NCBI GenBank assembly: GCA_035578905.1 | Contig: JAQJVL010000156.1 | Location: 310,001 to 374,000, forward strand | Direction: 5' to 3' | Length of the DNA: 64,000 nt | From: Stictocephala bisonia | Lineage: Eukaryota > Arthropoda > Insecta > Hemiptera > Membracidae | In this document: one piece after another, positions 1 to 10,789 of the stretch | Layout of the letters: each line of letters begins with the position of its first letter | Numbering within the stretch: the stretch's first letter is position 1 | The notes under the pieces: generated by a model | What the model saw: the letters and a program-made list of their open reading frames with translations, nothing else | Told to the model about the DNA's origin: nothing | The model's database searches: none | Made by a program: the position numbers and the translations under genes

Positions 1-31
1 AAAGGATTAAGTCAAAGTAAAGTGTTGAAAT

Positions 32-107
32 ATGTATATGACCCTTACTAGCATATATGACCCTTACTAGCATATATGACCCTTACTAGCATATATGACC
101 CTTACTA
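32..107. repeat. Short tandem repeat, 19-bp unit x4
   Basis: Four head-to-tail copies of a 19-bp unit ending ATGACCCTTACTA. The first copy differs at its 5' end, the other three are identical, and a broken fifth copy follows. No coding potential. Confidence 0.9.
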
Positions 108-307
108 GCATATACGTTTCGACTATCTTTTACGTCTAGTGAATTATGTTCATTCTTAACTTTTCTACTTAACTCGAGTAAATCTAGCTACTTAAAGTAT
201 TTAACACACAAACAAACAAATAAAAAATAACAAATAAAACAATTACAAGCTCTTAACCTTCATTCAGGAGGGTAATATGTGAAAATATCTTGAAAATCTT
301 TTTGGAA
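108..307. other. AT-rich stretch, nothing recognised
   Basis: Low-complexity A/T-rich DNA with no supported ORF. It leads into the (AAT)n tail of the LINE fragment that follows. Confidence 0.5.
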
Positions 308-700
308 TAATAATAATAATAATATATTTTTTATTGCATCTTGTTAACAATTGACAAAATTGTATCGCAATAGTCATTAATAAATAAAATAAAATTTGCC
401 ATCCATTCAATCACAATAACACTTTCAAACATACATTTTTTTTTCACGCACCCAAATTCCCATTCATTCGCCAATTATACCTCCAAAATGTCCTCCAGTA
501 TCAATTTTAAAATTCAGTGGCTTCCCAATTATATGAAAAAAACTCGTCTACACTATAAAATGCCAGTTTGGCCAAACATTTCTTGAGACGGTTCTTAAAC
601 GCCTTGGGCGTTGTAGCATTTTTAATACATTCTGGGAGTCTGTTAATTATACGAACACCAATAAGTATTCTTCTTAGTTAGTTTAAGTAATATTTAAAGT
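308..700 (-). mobile_element. 5'-truncated non-LTR retrotransposon (LINE), end of ORF2 plus 3' UTR
   Basis: On the minus strand, about 663 down to 511 reads without a stop through a segment containing RLPECIKNA, AFKNRLKKCL and FYSVDEFF, then a stop. This is the usual C-terminal end of Jockey/CR1-like reverse transcriptases (NxLP..IK...FK..LK..L...FYS.dEF). The 3' UTR runs to an (ATT)n microsatellite tail at about 308-325. The same 3' UTR and tail recur in the copy at 6308-7045, so both belong to one LINE family. Only the last part of ORF2 remains, as expected from 5' truncation at insertion. Confidence 0.8.
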
Positions 701-1440
701 TGAATTGAGTTTCGTTAGGTTAACCAAGTTGAGTTAGATTTGTTAGGTTAGGATTATTTTAAAAGTATAATTCCAGTAAAATAAATTGTTTTTGTATTTT
801 GTTCTTAAATATTTTTTTAAGATCGCTGACAAATAACAGAAGAGTCTTTGTCATTAATTAAAATGAATTTTTAGAATTTATGTACATAAAACAAAAATTA
901 ATTTGAAATAATCTTTCATTCCGTTTAAGTATACCTCTGTTGTACGTGTAATAAATAATTAAAGTATTAGCCGTGCATGAATTTACCAGTAGAGAATCCC
1001 GACCAGGAAAACGGAGAAACTTATAGTTTACTGTGGAATCCGAACCATGTGGTATATACCTGACAAGTCTAAGCCCTCTTCAGATGAGATCCACTCAAAT
1101 CGGGCCCTCTTGAATTATCCATTAGTACATGTAATGAAGATAACCATAGAGCGGTCGCACGTTGAACTTAAGAGTACTGAGATCAAATAGCAAGATGGTT
1201 ACACCAGTAGGCCAGCTACGTATATGATTGTCAACAATACAAACCGGGCAATAGAGTAACCCCTAATAAACAATGTATGGTTCATGTATAGGCCAATTTT
1301 ATAGATGTTTTAACACTATGCTAAGCTATAAACCATTATTTAATTAGCAATTAATCGAAGATTACATAATTAAATATACCAGATTTTTACATAATCAAAT
1401 ATAACACGGTATAACCAGAATCATAGTATTGCATTCCTGC
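701..1440. other. Non-coding stretch, nothing recognised
   Basis: AT-rich, with stops in all frames. No repeat copy was found elsewhere in the window. Confidence 0.4.
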
Positions 1441-2075
1441 AGGCCTAAATATGTAAAGGCTTAAAGACACACGTCCCGATTTGTTGGCCCAACCGTAAGG
1501 GCTGACTTGGTCGGCCCTTACGGTCGAGACGTGTGTAGCGCGGTTGGATCATGATTTCTGTCGGAGCCAACCTAAGGGCGGTCGGGTCGGGTGAACCATC
1601 CGACCACCGACCACCCCACTCCCTACCCCGACAAGTTGGTACGTGTGTAGCACTGTCGGCCCGACTTCCCGACCAACAAACCACTCAGTTTGACTTTGGA
1701 AGTGATTGATTTACTACTCTCTCTTACAATGTCTTGTGCTAACCAAACAGAAAAACGTTGTGATATTAGAGTTAATTGAATTGTAGAAGGAATTCCGGTG
1801 TTTGTGGGATGTAGAAGATAAAAATTACTCTAACCGAGATCGAAGAAATCAGTGCTACAAGGCATTATAAGATATTTATTAAAAATGGATTCCTGTGCTT
1901 ACACCGTGTATAGTTAAAAAGTCACTGGAAATGATGGAAAACACTTGTTCGAGACTAGTCTGATGGTTTGGTTGGGCCTTGTGGTCGGAGCGTGTGAAGG
2001 GAAAGCCCCGACTTGTCTGGTAGGGCAGTCGTGTCGGCCCGTGTGTAGGCCACTTAAGTGGCACTTCTTGAAAAA
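1441..2075. repeat. GC-rich inverted-repeat blocks (MITE-like)
   Basis: Two GC-rich blocks (about 1465-1680 and 1960-2055) sit in AT-rich DNA. The first opens with a hairpin at 1467-1536: ACACACGTC pairs with GACGTGTGT, and CCGTAAGGGC pairs with GCCCTTACGG. Both blocks reuse GTCGG, CCGAC and GTGTGTA words. The ORFs overlapping them (1445-1684 and 1879-2118, minus) show no recognisable protein and look like by-products of composition. A non-autonomous DNA transposon is the likeliest explanation. Confidence 0.5.
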
Positions 2076-2365
2076 TTAATTTACCCAAAATTATAATGGG
2101 ACAGTTGAGAAAGGTCACTACTCAGTTGAAACCTAAAATATAAGCGTGCGTATGTAATGACTGTTTCCAAAGAAATGCAACTTATAAACTGCGTTTACTA
2201 TTATAGATGTACTCTACTGCAATTTCAAGTCTATAAAATTCTTTAGATTAAAAAATTACGAGTGCTAATATGAGAACACGTTTTTTTTTTTTTTAATATT
2301 TATTGTTCGTTTTGCCATACTTACCTCCAATTGAAAAAAATGAGGAAAATAGTACTTCCTGAATT

Positions 2366-3880
2366 CGAGTGAAGTATATGACCTATCACTGGCGAGATTC
2401 CTAATGTTAGAGTAAACTTCTCAAGTGAGATGGGTTCATTATCAAGATCACACGGTATTCTTACCTCCATGACCTATCACTGGCGAGATTCCTAATGTAA
2501 GAGTAAACGCCTCTCACGTGAGATGGGTGCAGTGTCAAGATCACACGGTATTCTTACCTCCATGACCTATCACTGGCGAGATTCCTAATGTAAGAGTAAA
2601 CGCCTCTCACGTGAGATGGGTGCAGTATCAAGGTCACAAGGTATTCTCATCTCCATAACCTATCACTGGCGAGATTCCTAATGTAAGAGTAAACTCCTCT
2701 CAAGTGAGATGGGTGCAGTGTCAAGATCACACGGTATTCTCACCTCCATGATATATCACTGGTGAGATTCCTAATCTAAGAGTAAACCTCTCTCACGTGA
2801 GATGGGTTCAGTATCAAGGTCACACGGTATTCTAACCTCCATGATCTATCACTGGTGAGATTCCTAATCTAAGAGTAAACTCCTCTCACGTGAGATGGGT
2901 GCAATGTCAAGATCACACGGTATTCTCACCTCCATGATCTATCACTGGTGAGATTCCTAATGTAAGAGTAAACTCCTCTCACGTGAGATGGGTGCAGTGT
3001 CAAGATCACACGGTATTCTTACCTCCATGAACTATCACTGGTAAGATTCCTAATGTAAGAGTAAACTCCTCTCACGTGAGATGGGTGCAGTGTCAAGATC
3101 ACACGGTATTCTCACCTCCATGATCTATCAGTGGCGAGATTCCTAATGTAAGAGTAAACTCCTCTCACGTGAGATGGGTGTAGTGTCAAGGTCACACAGT
3201 ATTCTCACCTCCATGATCTATCACTGGCGAGATTCCTAATGTAAGAGTAAAATTTACTCAAGTGAGATGGGTGTAGTGTCAAGGTCACACGGTATTCTCA
3301 CCTCCATGACCTATCACTGGCGAGATTCCTAATGTAAGAGTAAACTTATCTCAAGTGAGATGGGTGCAATATCAAGGACACACGGTATTCTCACCTCCAT
3401 GATCTATCACTGGCGAGATTCCTAATGTAAGAGTAAACTTCTCTCAAGTGAGATGGGTGTAGTGTCAAGGTCACACGGTATTCTCACCTCCATGATCTAT
3501 CACTGGCGAGATTCCTAATGTAAGAGAAAACTCCTCTCACGTGAGATGGGTGTAGTGTCAAGATCACACGGTATTCTAACCTCCATGATCTATCAGTGGC
3601 GAGATTCCTAATGTAAGAGTAAACTTCTCTCAAGTGAGATGGGTGTAGTGTCAAGATCACACGGTATTCTAACCTCCATGATCTATCAGTGGCGAGATTC
3701 CTAATGTAAGAGTAAACTCCTCTCAAGTGAGATGGGTGTAGTGTCAAGGTCACACGGTATTCTCACCTCCATGATCTATCACTGGCGAGATTCCTAATGT
3801 AAGAGTAAACTCCTCTCAAGTGAGATGGGTGTAGTGTCAAGGTCACACGGTATTCTCACCTCCATGACCTATCAGCCTCG
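2366..3880. repeat. Minisatellite, 93-bp unit, about 16 copies
   Basis: Sixteen head-to-tail units and a broken seventeenth, each starting near TATCACTGGCGAGATTCC and containing GAGATGGGT and CACACGGTATTCT. The centre of each unit holds TCTCACGTGAGA, a perfect 12-bp palindrome, or its variant TCTCAAGTGAGA. The period is a multiple of three, so an ORF on the minus strand (3484-3753) reads through as a 31-residue repeat. That ORF is a by-product of the array, not a gene. Confidence 0.97.
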
Positions 3881-4135
3881 TTCCCGTGTGACGTCTTCAT
3901 TGTAATGACCCCACTCATTGTCTACATAACGGGCACAGGCATTATAATGCACTCAGTATCATTCTTGATGACGAGCACCTGGTGCCTGGTATTTACTCTC
4001 TTCAGTCTTTAAGGGTGTTCGACCAAACATAGTTTTTAAATAAAAATTTTATTCTTCTTTTTATTTATTTTTTTTTTATTTATTACTCTTATTTATTATT
4101 ATTAAATAAATTAGTAGAGGAAGAAGATTTTTAAG
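3881..4135. other. Array flank and A/T-rich tract
   Basis: A unique flank, then a T/A-rich low-complexity tract at about 4030-4110. No gene seen. Confidence 0.4.
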
Positions 4136-4139
4136 ACTT

Positions 4140-4615
4140 TTTTGTGGAGATATAGCTATCTAAATTGGTCAAATTGGCATTTCTAGGAACATAAGAAATT
4201 AATAAATTGTGCTCTATAGAGCGTATAAATTTGAATATTTATAAACTATTCAAATTTTGAGAGTATAGTGGACTATAATAAATATACTAATAAACCTAAT
4301 GTAAATTTTAACTGTAAAATACTTTTTTTATAAACGACATATTTAAGAATTTCGAGTTTAAACCAGTACAATTATCTTAATCCGAAAGGGAAGATTAAAA
4401 AAAAAATGCTAGAGTTTACTATATATGAAGGGGCTATATCATTTTGTGCTATGAAAATGAATCAAGAGCGTTCTCAAGAAATACCAGCAAGAGAGGAGGG
4501 GAACACATTTTGTGTATGTTAGTGAGGCAGGCACGTTGCTACCCTAGCTATAGTTGAGGCGAAATCCAGAACTAAATTCTTCGCAGTGCCAAATCGGCTA
4601 GGCGGAAAAACACCC
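4140..4615 (+). repeat. Dispersed repeat family A, copy 1
   Basis: It matches 39015-39450 in the same orientation. Shared words in order are GAGATAT, AAATTGGCATTTCTA/ATTTGGCCTTTCTA, CAAATTTTGAGAGTATAGTGGAC/GGGAATCATAGTGGAC, ACTAA(T/C)AAACCTA, CAATTATCTT, GGGAACACATT/GGGAAACACGTT and GAACTAAATTC. No ORF. Class unknown. Confidence 0.65.
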
Positions 4616-4619
4616 TAAA

Positions 4620-6074
4620 ATTTTTCTGAGTAAATAGTAACACAATTATTATTTTTTTCTTTTTTAAACTTCACTCACCAGTTAAGACCGGTCACGTGTT
4701 ACTATTAGCTTACATCACCGACAGTACCGTCCTTATATCAATGCAGCAGTCTTAGTGGCGATCTCCTACAGAAGGCCCTGTCAGCTATCTCGATACAGCC
4801 GCCAGCGATGGCCAAAGAAAACGAAATACCAGTGGCAAATATGGTAGGTTTTGGAATGTACTTGACCATTTGACTCAACGAGGAAGATCTTTCAATTAGA
4901 CGTTGGGTTTTGATCAGCTTTACCCATTCTCTTTGTATCGATGGATCTTTAAGATAATTGTGAAATTCTAAGGTAAGGTAGTAGTGCGAGATGCCGGTCC
5001 ATTCAATGTCATATTACGAAATATGGCAAATTAATCTAGGCAAACACCCATGACATTATAGCTATTAATTTTTCTGGTTTATTAACAATTAAAGAAAATA
5101 AAACGAAATTAAAACAAATAAACATTTTATTACACAGCATACAAACGTATCTGAAATTATTAATCTAGATAACTGTAGTTGAAAAAAATTAAATTGTAAA
5201 ACGAAATAATGTACACCAGATTGACTATAATTAAGACGTGTTAAGTGTACATTATATAACCAATGGTACAACACAGCCTCTTTCATTTGCATAGATTTCG
5301 ACATTTTAGATACTTCAGTTTCAATTACACTGTTGTTAATTTTTATTATAGGCATATTAATTAAAATAATTACAATTCGTTGCGAACCTAAGGAACAATT
5401 TAGTTTAGTCTACGTTTTTTGTGTTAGATCGAGTTAGGTAAGGTGATATTATAAAAAGATTAAGTTCATTTTTTAAATTAACCTCTTCCATCGGAACCCA
5501 AATACATGAGCTGAAAAATATTTTCTATTTTAATTTCAGTTTTTCAAAATAAAACTAGTCCACTGTAACTAAGTAATCGACCATCCTTCTGCCAAGATAC
5601 TTTGGTACAACTGGCACTCCTGACATTCCAGGGTGTGTTTGATGCTATCTGTGTTAAATATCTCCTAAACGTATTCTCTAGTCGAGCCGAGTTTTTGTAC
5701 CCTTTTAGAGATAAGTCATCCAATCCACCCTCTTCGAAAAGGAGAGTTCTACAAAGGTTCTTACTTTAAACTTAAAATTGTTGTAGATACACACATTAAA
5801 ACTACAACAATACTTTTTACATAGAAAACTAAATTTTTGCTCTGTAGAAATCTGTTTTGTTACACCCTTGCTAATCCTAATATTGAATATGTGTCCAAAA
5901 CTTACGTTTATGAAACTTTTTCTTTCATTGAAATTTTTCAGCGATTGTGTTAATAAAATGGAAAAAGCTAGTTGGTTACTAATGATTATGGAGATGTTTT
6001 TACAAATATCAACATTTTCTTGCAATTAGTAAATAACCTATCTGAAAACTATTCTAGTCGAGAACAAATTATCT
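4620..6074. other. Long non-coding stretch, nothing recognised
   Basis: AT-rich. The ORFs here (5089-5355 and 5705-6025, minus) are short, rich in I/F/N/K, and show no signal peptide, domain or splice context. Confidence 0.4.
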
Positions 6075-6177
6075 TTTAATGTTATAAGATGAAACAAACG
6101 CTCCAGTAAATAGTTTTCAATTAAAAAAAATCAAAAAACTATTTTCTGAAGCGTTTGTTTCATCTTATAACATTAAA
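6075..6177. repeat. Inverted repeat / long hairpin 1
   Basis: The left arm (TTAATGTTATAAGATGAAAC and on) pairs with the right arm ending GTTTCATCTTATAACATTAA. The pairing is near-perfect for about 30 bp, then continues imperfectly inward (AATAGTTTT with AAAACTATT) around an A-rich loop. Confidence 0.9.
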
Positions 6178-6210
6178 TAATATTTGTAGCTATTAGATTG
6201 CTTAATATAT

Positions 6211-6305
6211 TTATATATATATAACGAACAACACTTAGCAATCTTTTTGAACATTAAAAACACCAAAAAAAGATTGCTAAGTGTTGATTTTTTTTATATA
6301 TATAA
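6211..6305. repeat. Inverted repeat / hairpin 2
   Basis: CAACACTTAGCAATCTTTTT (6229-6248) pairs perfectly with AAAAAGATTGCTAAGTGTTG (ending 6286). TATATA tracts on both sides extend the symmetry. It lies about 50 bp from hairpin 1 and directly beside the tail of the LINE at 6308. Confidence 0.9.
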
Positions 6306-6307
6306 AT

Positions 6308-7045
6308 TAAATAATAATAATAATAATATATTTATTTCCGTGACAATTTCAGTATAATTGTATTGGTAAACGTCAAGATTAATGTTAGTGTTAAAACTTT
6401 GCTTTCAATCTTACAAACAAAGGCCCTTTCAATCATACATTTCTTACATTCACTCCCTCATTCATTCGAATTTTTCCAAATCTCGCCCTACGTCAGTCAT
6501 TCGCTTCTGTGATCTCCCAGTCCTGTGTCATAAACTCGTCTGTACTGTAAAATGCTTGTGCAACCAGTAATTTTTTCAGACGAGTTTTAAATGCCTTCAG
6601 CACTGGAGCACTGTTAATTGAATTTGGCAGTCTGTTGACAAATTGAACTCCAGCCTGTGAAGGCAATTGTTAAAAAAATCACCGTCCTGTGCCTTCCAGT
6701 TCGGTAATTTTCCCTGCCTCTTGTTTCATAAGAGTGTAGGTTGCTACCTCTTATGTGTTCACATTTGTATTTTAAAAAAAAGGCATGTTCCTAAAATATA
6801 GAGGCAGGGTAGTGTCAACAGTTTCAAGTTTTTGAATTTTGGTCTACACGAGTCTCTCTGGTAAAGCTTTGCTATTACTCGAATTGTTTTTTTTTAAGGA
6901 TGAACAACCTTGAAATTTTTGATTTTGAACAACCTCCCCACAGTGTCAAACCGTATGAGAGGTGTGGATAAATTATTCCATAATATGCCAGTAAGAAATT
7001 ATGTTCCATTCTTATGTTCCATTATACAGTCAGTAAGAAACGAGC
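6308..7045 (-). mobile_element. Decayed LINE, reverse transcriptase thumb to C-terminus plus 3' UTR
   Basis: On the minus strand, fragments in different frames read in the order expected for a Jockey/CR1-like ORF2: [15 protein letters not shown] (about 6985-6940), RPKFKNLKLLTLPCLYIL, SNLHSYETRGRENYRTG, then GVQFVNRLPNS and AFKTRLKKLL with AFYSTDEFM before a stop. Several frameshifts break the coding. The 3' UTR ends in an (AAT)n tail at 6311-6330. Same family as 308-700, but a longer copy. Confidence 0.85.
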
Positions 7046-7890
7046 TCGAAGAATGAAATAAATTATCTGTTCCAGGCGCCTTAAAATATTTCGTAATCTG
7101 AAAATATAATCAGAACATTTCAATTAATAGCCAGGTTTTTGGCAATCAGCTAATTCACTCTCCCACCCTACTAAAATTTAATTTTAAGCTAAATTCAAGT
7201 TTAAAAGAATGTTCAGAATTAATAATTAAATTAAAATAATATGCAAGTTTGAGCTAAAAGTGTCATGTTTAATTTTCATTGCTTTATCTGTGGGTGAGAC
7301 ACATTTAAAGAACTTAAGATTTCTGCCTCTAGACAACAATCGACTATAGAAGCAAGAAGACTGTCCGCTCATATAGGTCCCGTGAGGCCGGTTTTTCTCT
7401 TCTATGAAGTTAGTTCATGTTCGGTTTTCATAGGTAGCGCTAACGGTCTCTCCCTTTATCACTTTTCATCCCTCTTTCTGTATCTCTCCAGCATACTCTG
7501 GACTAATAGCTGAGCGCTTATTTGAAACTAATGACCGTTAGATAGCAGCAGAGGCGCGCGTCTACAGAGTAAATTGACTTGGGCTGTCTATTTGTTTCTA
7601 TACTTAATGACACGAACTGTGTTCTTGAAGTAGTCTGTAACTGCCGAGTACGGTGTGGCGCAGGACATTGTCATACATAGTCATGACTCCAGGAACAGGA
7701 ACAGTTATACAACTGAACATGTGTTGTGTAACTCTGTAGCGGTGACGTACTGAAAATTGTTCCTCTTGGTAGTTTCAAAGCATTATCAAGCCAAAATAAA
7801 TTCACAACTGGATTAAAACAGCTCGTGATGTCTAAATCGTTTGACTATGTCGAGGAATAAAAGTGCATTAGCGCCAATTAATTGTAGGTA
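7046..7890. other. Non-coding stretch, nothing recognised
   Basis: Mixed composition, slightly less AT-rich at 7360-7700. No ORF with recognisable features and no repeat partner found. Confidence 0.4.
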
Positions 7891-7894
7891 CAGG

Positions 7895-8440
7895 TGTGCG
7901 CAGTGCCTCAGTGTGCCACGGTATGACTGGGACCTATAGTCCATACCTTCAGCTATGTTCGCTAGCGGATTACAGACCCCCACTACCATGCTCACACGAC
8001 AATAGGGCTGTTTACTTCTTCTTCGATACGAAATCCCAATCAGCCACACCTAATTAGCGAACAGTTGGAAAATAAAACGAAAACTTAACACCGCTGTTTA
8101 TAAGCTGACCCCTTTCAGAACGACTTTGTAACGACTCCGTCTGGGCTCGAACTGAGAACATTTAACCTATAAAGCTACCGATCATATCACAGTTCTTTCG
8201 GGTTTGAACTCATTTTCTTTACAATTTTTGGTAGATTATGAAAATATTAAAATGTAGAAGATCTTTTTAGGAAATCATAACTTTGCGCAGTGTAGTAGAA
8301 CGTCCACTTGTTCGCTAATTACGGAAGGTCGGAAGGAGAGATAAACAGCCCTGCCATCGTGTGAGTGTGGTAGTGGGGGTATATAATTCACTAGCAGCTA
8401 TATAGCTGTATGAAGGTACTGTAGATCTAAGTGCGACTTA
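7895..8440. repeat. Inverted repeat pair flanking a SINE remnant
   Basis: The block 7895-8060 recurs in reverse orientation at about 8305-8440. Shared words, read on the plus strand of the second copy, are TGTTCGCTAATTA, AACAGCCCT, TCGTGTGAG and GTGGTAGTGGGGGT. A minus-strand SINE-B head (B-box-like GGGCTCGAACTGAGAAC) lies between the arms at about 8100-8195. The minus ORF at 7813-8049 falls inside the left arm and is not a gene. Confidence 0.7.
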
Positions 8441-8607
8441 TAAAAAGAGCTAGTAAAGATCACACGATACTGGAAACGATTACTGAAACTTCTCAGAGCA
8501 ATTCACTTATGAATTTAACTGAAGAAATTAATTATTTATTCAATCCATGTCTTACCACCAGAGAAATTCATTTTCTAACTTAATCACCGACAATGGTATA
8601 TATGAAC

Positions 8608-8705
8608 AAAGAATCAGCTGATATCCACCATTCGTTTATTTGTCATTGGGTTTATTTGTCATAATTAATTATTAATTAACGACCCTTTGAATAGTCGACC
8701 TTTTT
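8608..8705 (+). mobile_element. SINE-B fragment
   Basis: Matches the central part of the SINE at 34675-34945 (GATCAGCTGATAACTACCA, TTCATTTGTCACTGGGCTA, TTAATGAC, GAATAGTCGGCC), with divergence and a short internal duplication of TTTATTTGTCAT. Confidence 0.6.
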
Positions 8706-9248
8706 TGTACCAAATACAATATTCTTTCATCAAATAAGTTTTAAATGCAGTGGACATATAAATGCAATGCATCATTCGAAATATTCTAAAAATAACTATA
8801 ATTTTGCCATCAATCAATCCACAAAATTCATTCAACATACGAGTACAATCAATTCATACACATATCTAAATCTTAACGATCAGCATCTTAATTTTAGGCT
8901 AATGACCCAGTATTTACGTCCAACACAAAAATATATAACTTCCGCATATGTAGCGATGGTTATATTAAAAACATCTCCTTAAATAATTAACCTAACATAG
9001 TTCTTGCATTATTAAAAAAATAATTAAATCTGAACAAAATTCAAAACGACTGTTATTTCAGGGTTCCTTTCTTCCATGGTGAATATACAATAACAATGTA
9101 ACAAAATCATTAGTCCTACAAGAAAACGTCAGTTGTTTTTGTTTGTTATTTGCAAACCATTCGCAAATTTATAATTATGTGTTGTCGTGATTTACTGTAC
9201 TATAGAGCTAATGTAGACGAGGAAGGCACGGAACAATACAGCATCCAA

Positions 9249-9440
9249 TCAACACGCTAGGCTGACGACAATGGTTCGCCAACAAAGGGATAGCATTGTC
9301 TCAGCGGTGGCTAGAAAGTGACAAAAAACAGCATCCAGGTCAGCTGACGTTTCTAAATACTTCTCACTTTCATCCTCAGCATCAGCAGGAAGCGTGAGTT
9401 GTGGGGGTGGCGCGGACGTCGATCCGAATGAATAAACACA
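9249..9440 (-). CDS. Possible exon or TE coding remnant, unidentified
   Basis: The C-terminal two-thirds of a minus-strand ORF (about 9440 to 9249) has a balanced, coding-like composition. It contains STSAPPPQLTLPADAEDESE and then a hydrophobic, Cys-containing end, unlike the I/F/N-rich background ORFs. The sequence is richer in G+C than its surroundings. No domain is recognised, no convincing splice sites were fixed, and no second copy exists in the window. It could be an exon, a transposon remnant or chance. Confidence 0.2.
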   Translation of the reverse strand, partial: CVYSFGSTSAPPPQLTLPADAEDESEKYLETSADLDAVFCHFLATAETMLSLCWRTIVVSLAC

Positions 9441-9729
9441 AAAGTGAATTAACAACTTGGTTTTGCTTACTAGAGAACAGTTCAACAAGTATGTTTGCTC
9501 TAGGTTGAAAGTATCTGAATTCACAAAATTATAAATGAAGCGAGAAGAGATTTGTCCATTAAATACGAAGCTTTAAATCTTATAATTTATTTACGTAAAG
9601 TTTTTATCGATACACCGGTTTTACGATTCACTATATTTATTCATTCAGAAAGGTTGTTCCAGATATTACGTTCCATCGTAATTACGTTCAATTACAGTAA
9701 AGCTGACTTAACTGTAATTGACTTAACTG

Positions 9730-10175
9730 TCGGCACTGGCAGCGCAGTGCTATTGCCTAGCTACTTGGGGACAAAGTGTTTGGGAGATTGTAGGCGATAG
9801 GTTCTATGCTCGGTTCTCTTATACCAACACGACGTCCGCCCAATGGTTGTCATCAACGTAGATCGTACTAGAGAAGTCTGGAGTGTCCGTGTTGAATGGT
9901 AGTCAAGGTTCGGATGTTGTGTAGGAAAGAGAACTGAGTGTCAGACTTGTCAGTTAGCTGAAAATCAAACCAACACTACGTGGTTCGGATTCCACGTAAA
10001 GCTGTAGGTCCCATAGTTGCCCTGGTTATTGGGCTATTAATAAATAGTACTTTCTGAGTCGTTGAACTCAGATAGTAACAATGACTACACTCGTTCATCT
10101 ACACTCATCACACTAATTCACTCCTCATATTCGTCCATATCTCTACGATCGGCGTCTTAGAGATGAATAATGAAT
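9730..10175 (+). mobile_element. SINE-A, near full length
   Basis: Begins GTCGGCACTGGCAGCGCAGT, continues through CTACTTGGGGACAAAGTGTT and GGCGATAGGTTCTATGCTC, and carries an internal B-box-like GTGGTTCGGATTCCAC. The 3' part includes GGGCTATTAATAAATAG, CACTCGTTCATCTACACTCA and GATCGGCGTCTTAGA. The same order is seen at 30331-30775. A Pol III-type head followed by a long body and no ORF indicates a tRNA-derived SINE. Confidence 0.8.
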
Positions 10176-10279
10176 AACACAAATCGCGTACCTTAGCTTT
10201 GCAAACTTCATAATTTATTTTGTATGATTAAAAACAGATTTTAACTTATCCTAGTTATACTCAAGTAGCTGACAGACCT

Positions 10280-10754
10280 TGCTTCACTGCGGAGCGGTTC
10301 TCTACGCTTGCTTACTCTTCTCTCCATGGTTTTCTCTAAACCTAATCCATGACATACATACATACATCCTGCTGCCGTTCTCCTAGAGATGACAATTTTT
10401 TATAATCTACAAAACCTTACAATTCTACTTTAGAGGTATGAAAAGTAGTACAATCATGTCAGAGCTGGTGTAAATTAACTTAAATATTTCACAATTAATA
10501 TAGAATTAGTCTAGCTTTTTTGTCATGTTTGTTTTTTTGTAAAAGCTATTCGAAATAAATTACTAAACTAAATTTATGTCAATGTTACTCTTATGGGAAC
10601 AACGAAAAGTTGAGGGACCGTTTCTACACATTATGAATGGAATTGAGCGAAATCTTTCCTTAGCGGGTCTCTATGGTACAAAAGCTAATTTCGCTACAAA
10701 TTTCATTAAAATCTGTCTAGTGATTCCGAAGATTTCGTAACGAATGAGTTCGTC

Positions 10755-10786
<32 letters not shown>
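10280..10786 (+). repeat. Dispersed repeat family B, copy 1, with poly(T) end
   Basis: Matches 21655-22095 in the same orientation: TCTACGCTTGCTTAC, CTCCATGG, CTGCTGCCGTTCTCCT, AATCTACTTTAG and AATCATG. The end is of the type CAAAATCTG...GATGAGTT..TCG. Copy 1 ends in about 30 T (10756-10785). The class is unknown, but the T-rich end suggests a retroelement. Confidence 0.7.
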
Positions 10787-10787
<1 letters not shown>

Positions 10788-10789
10788 TT

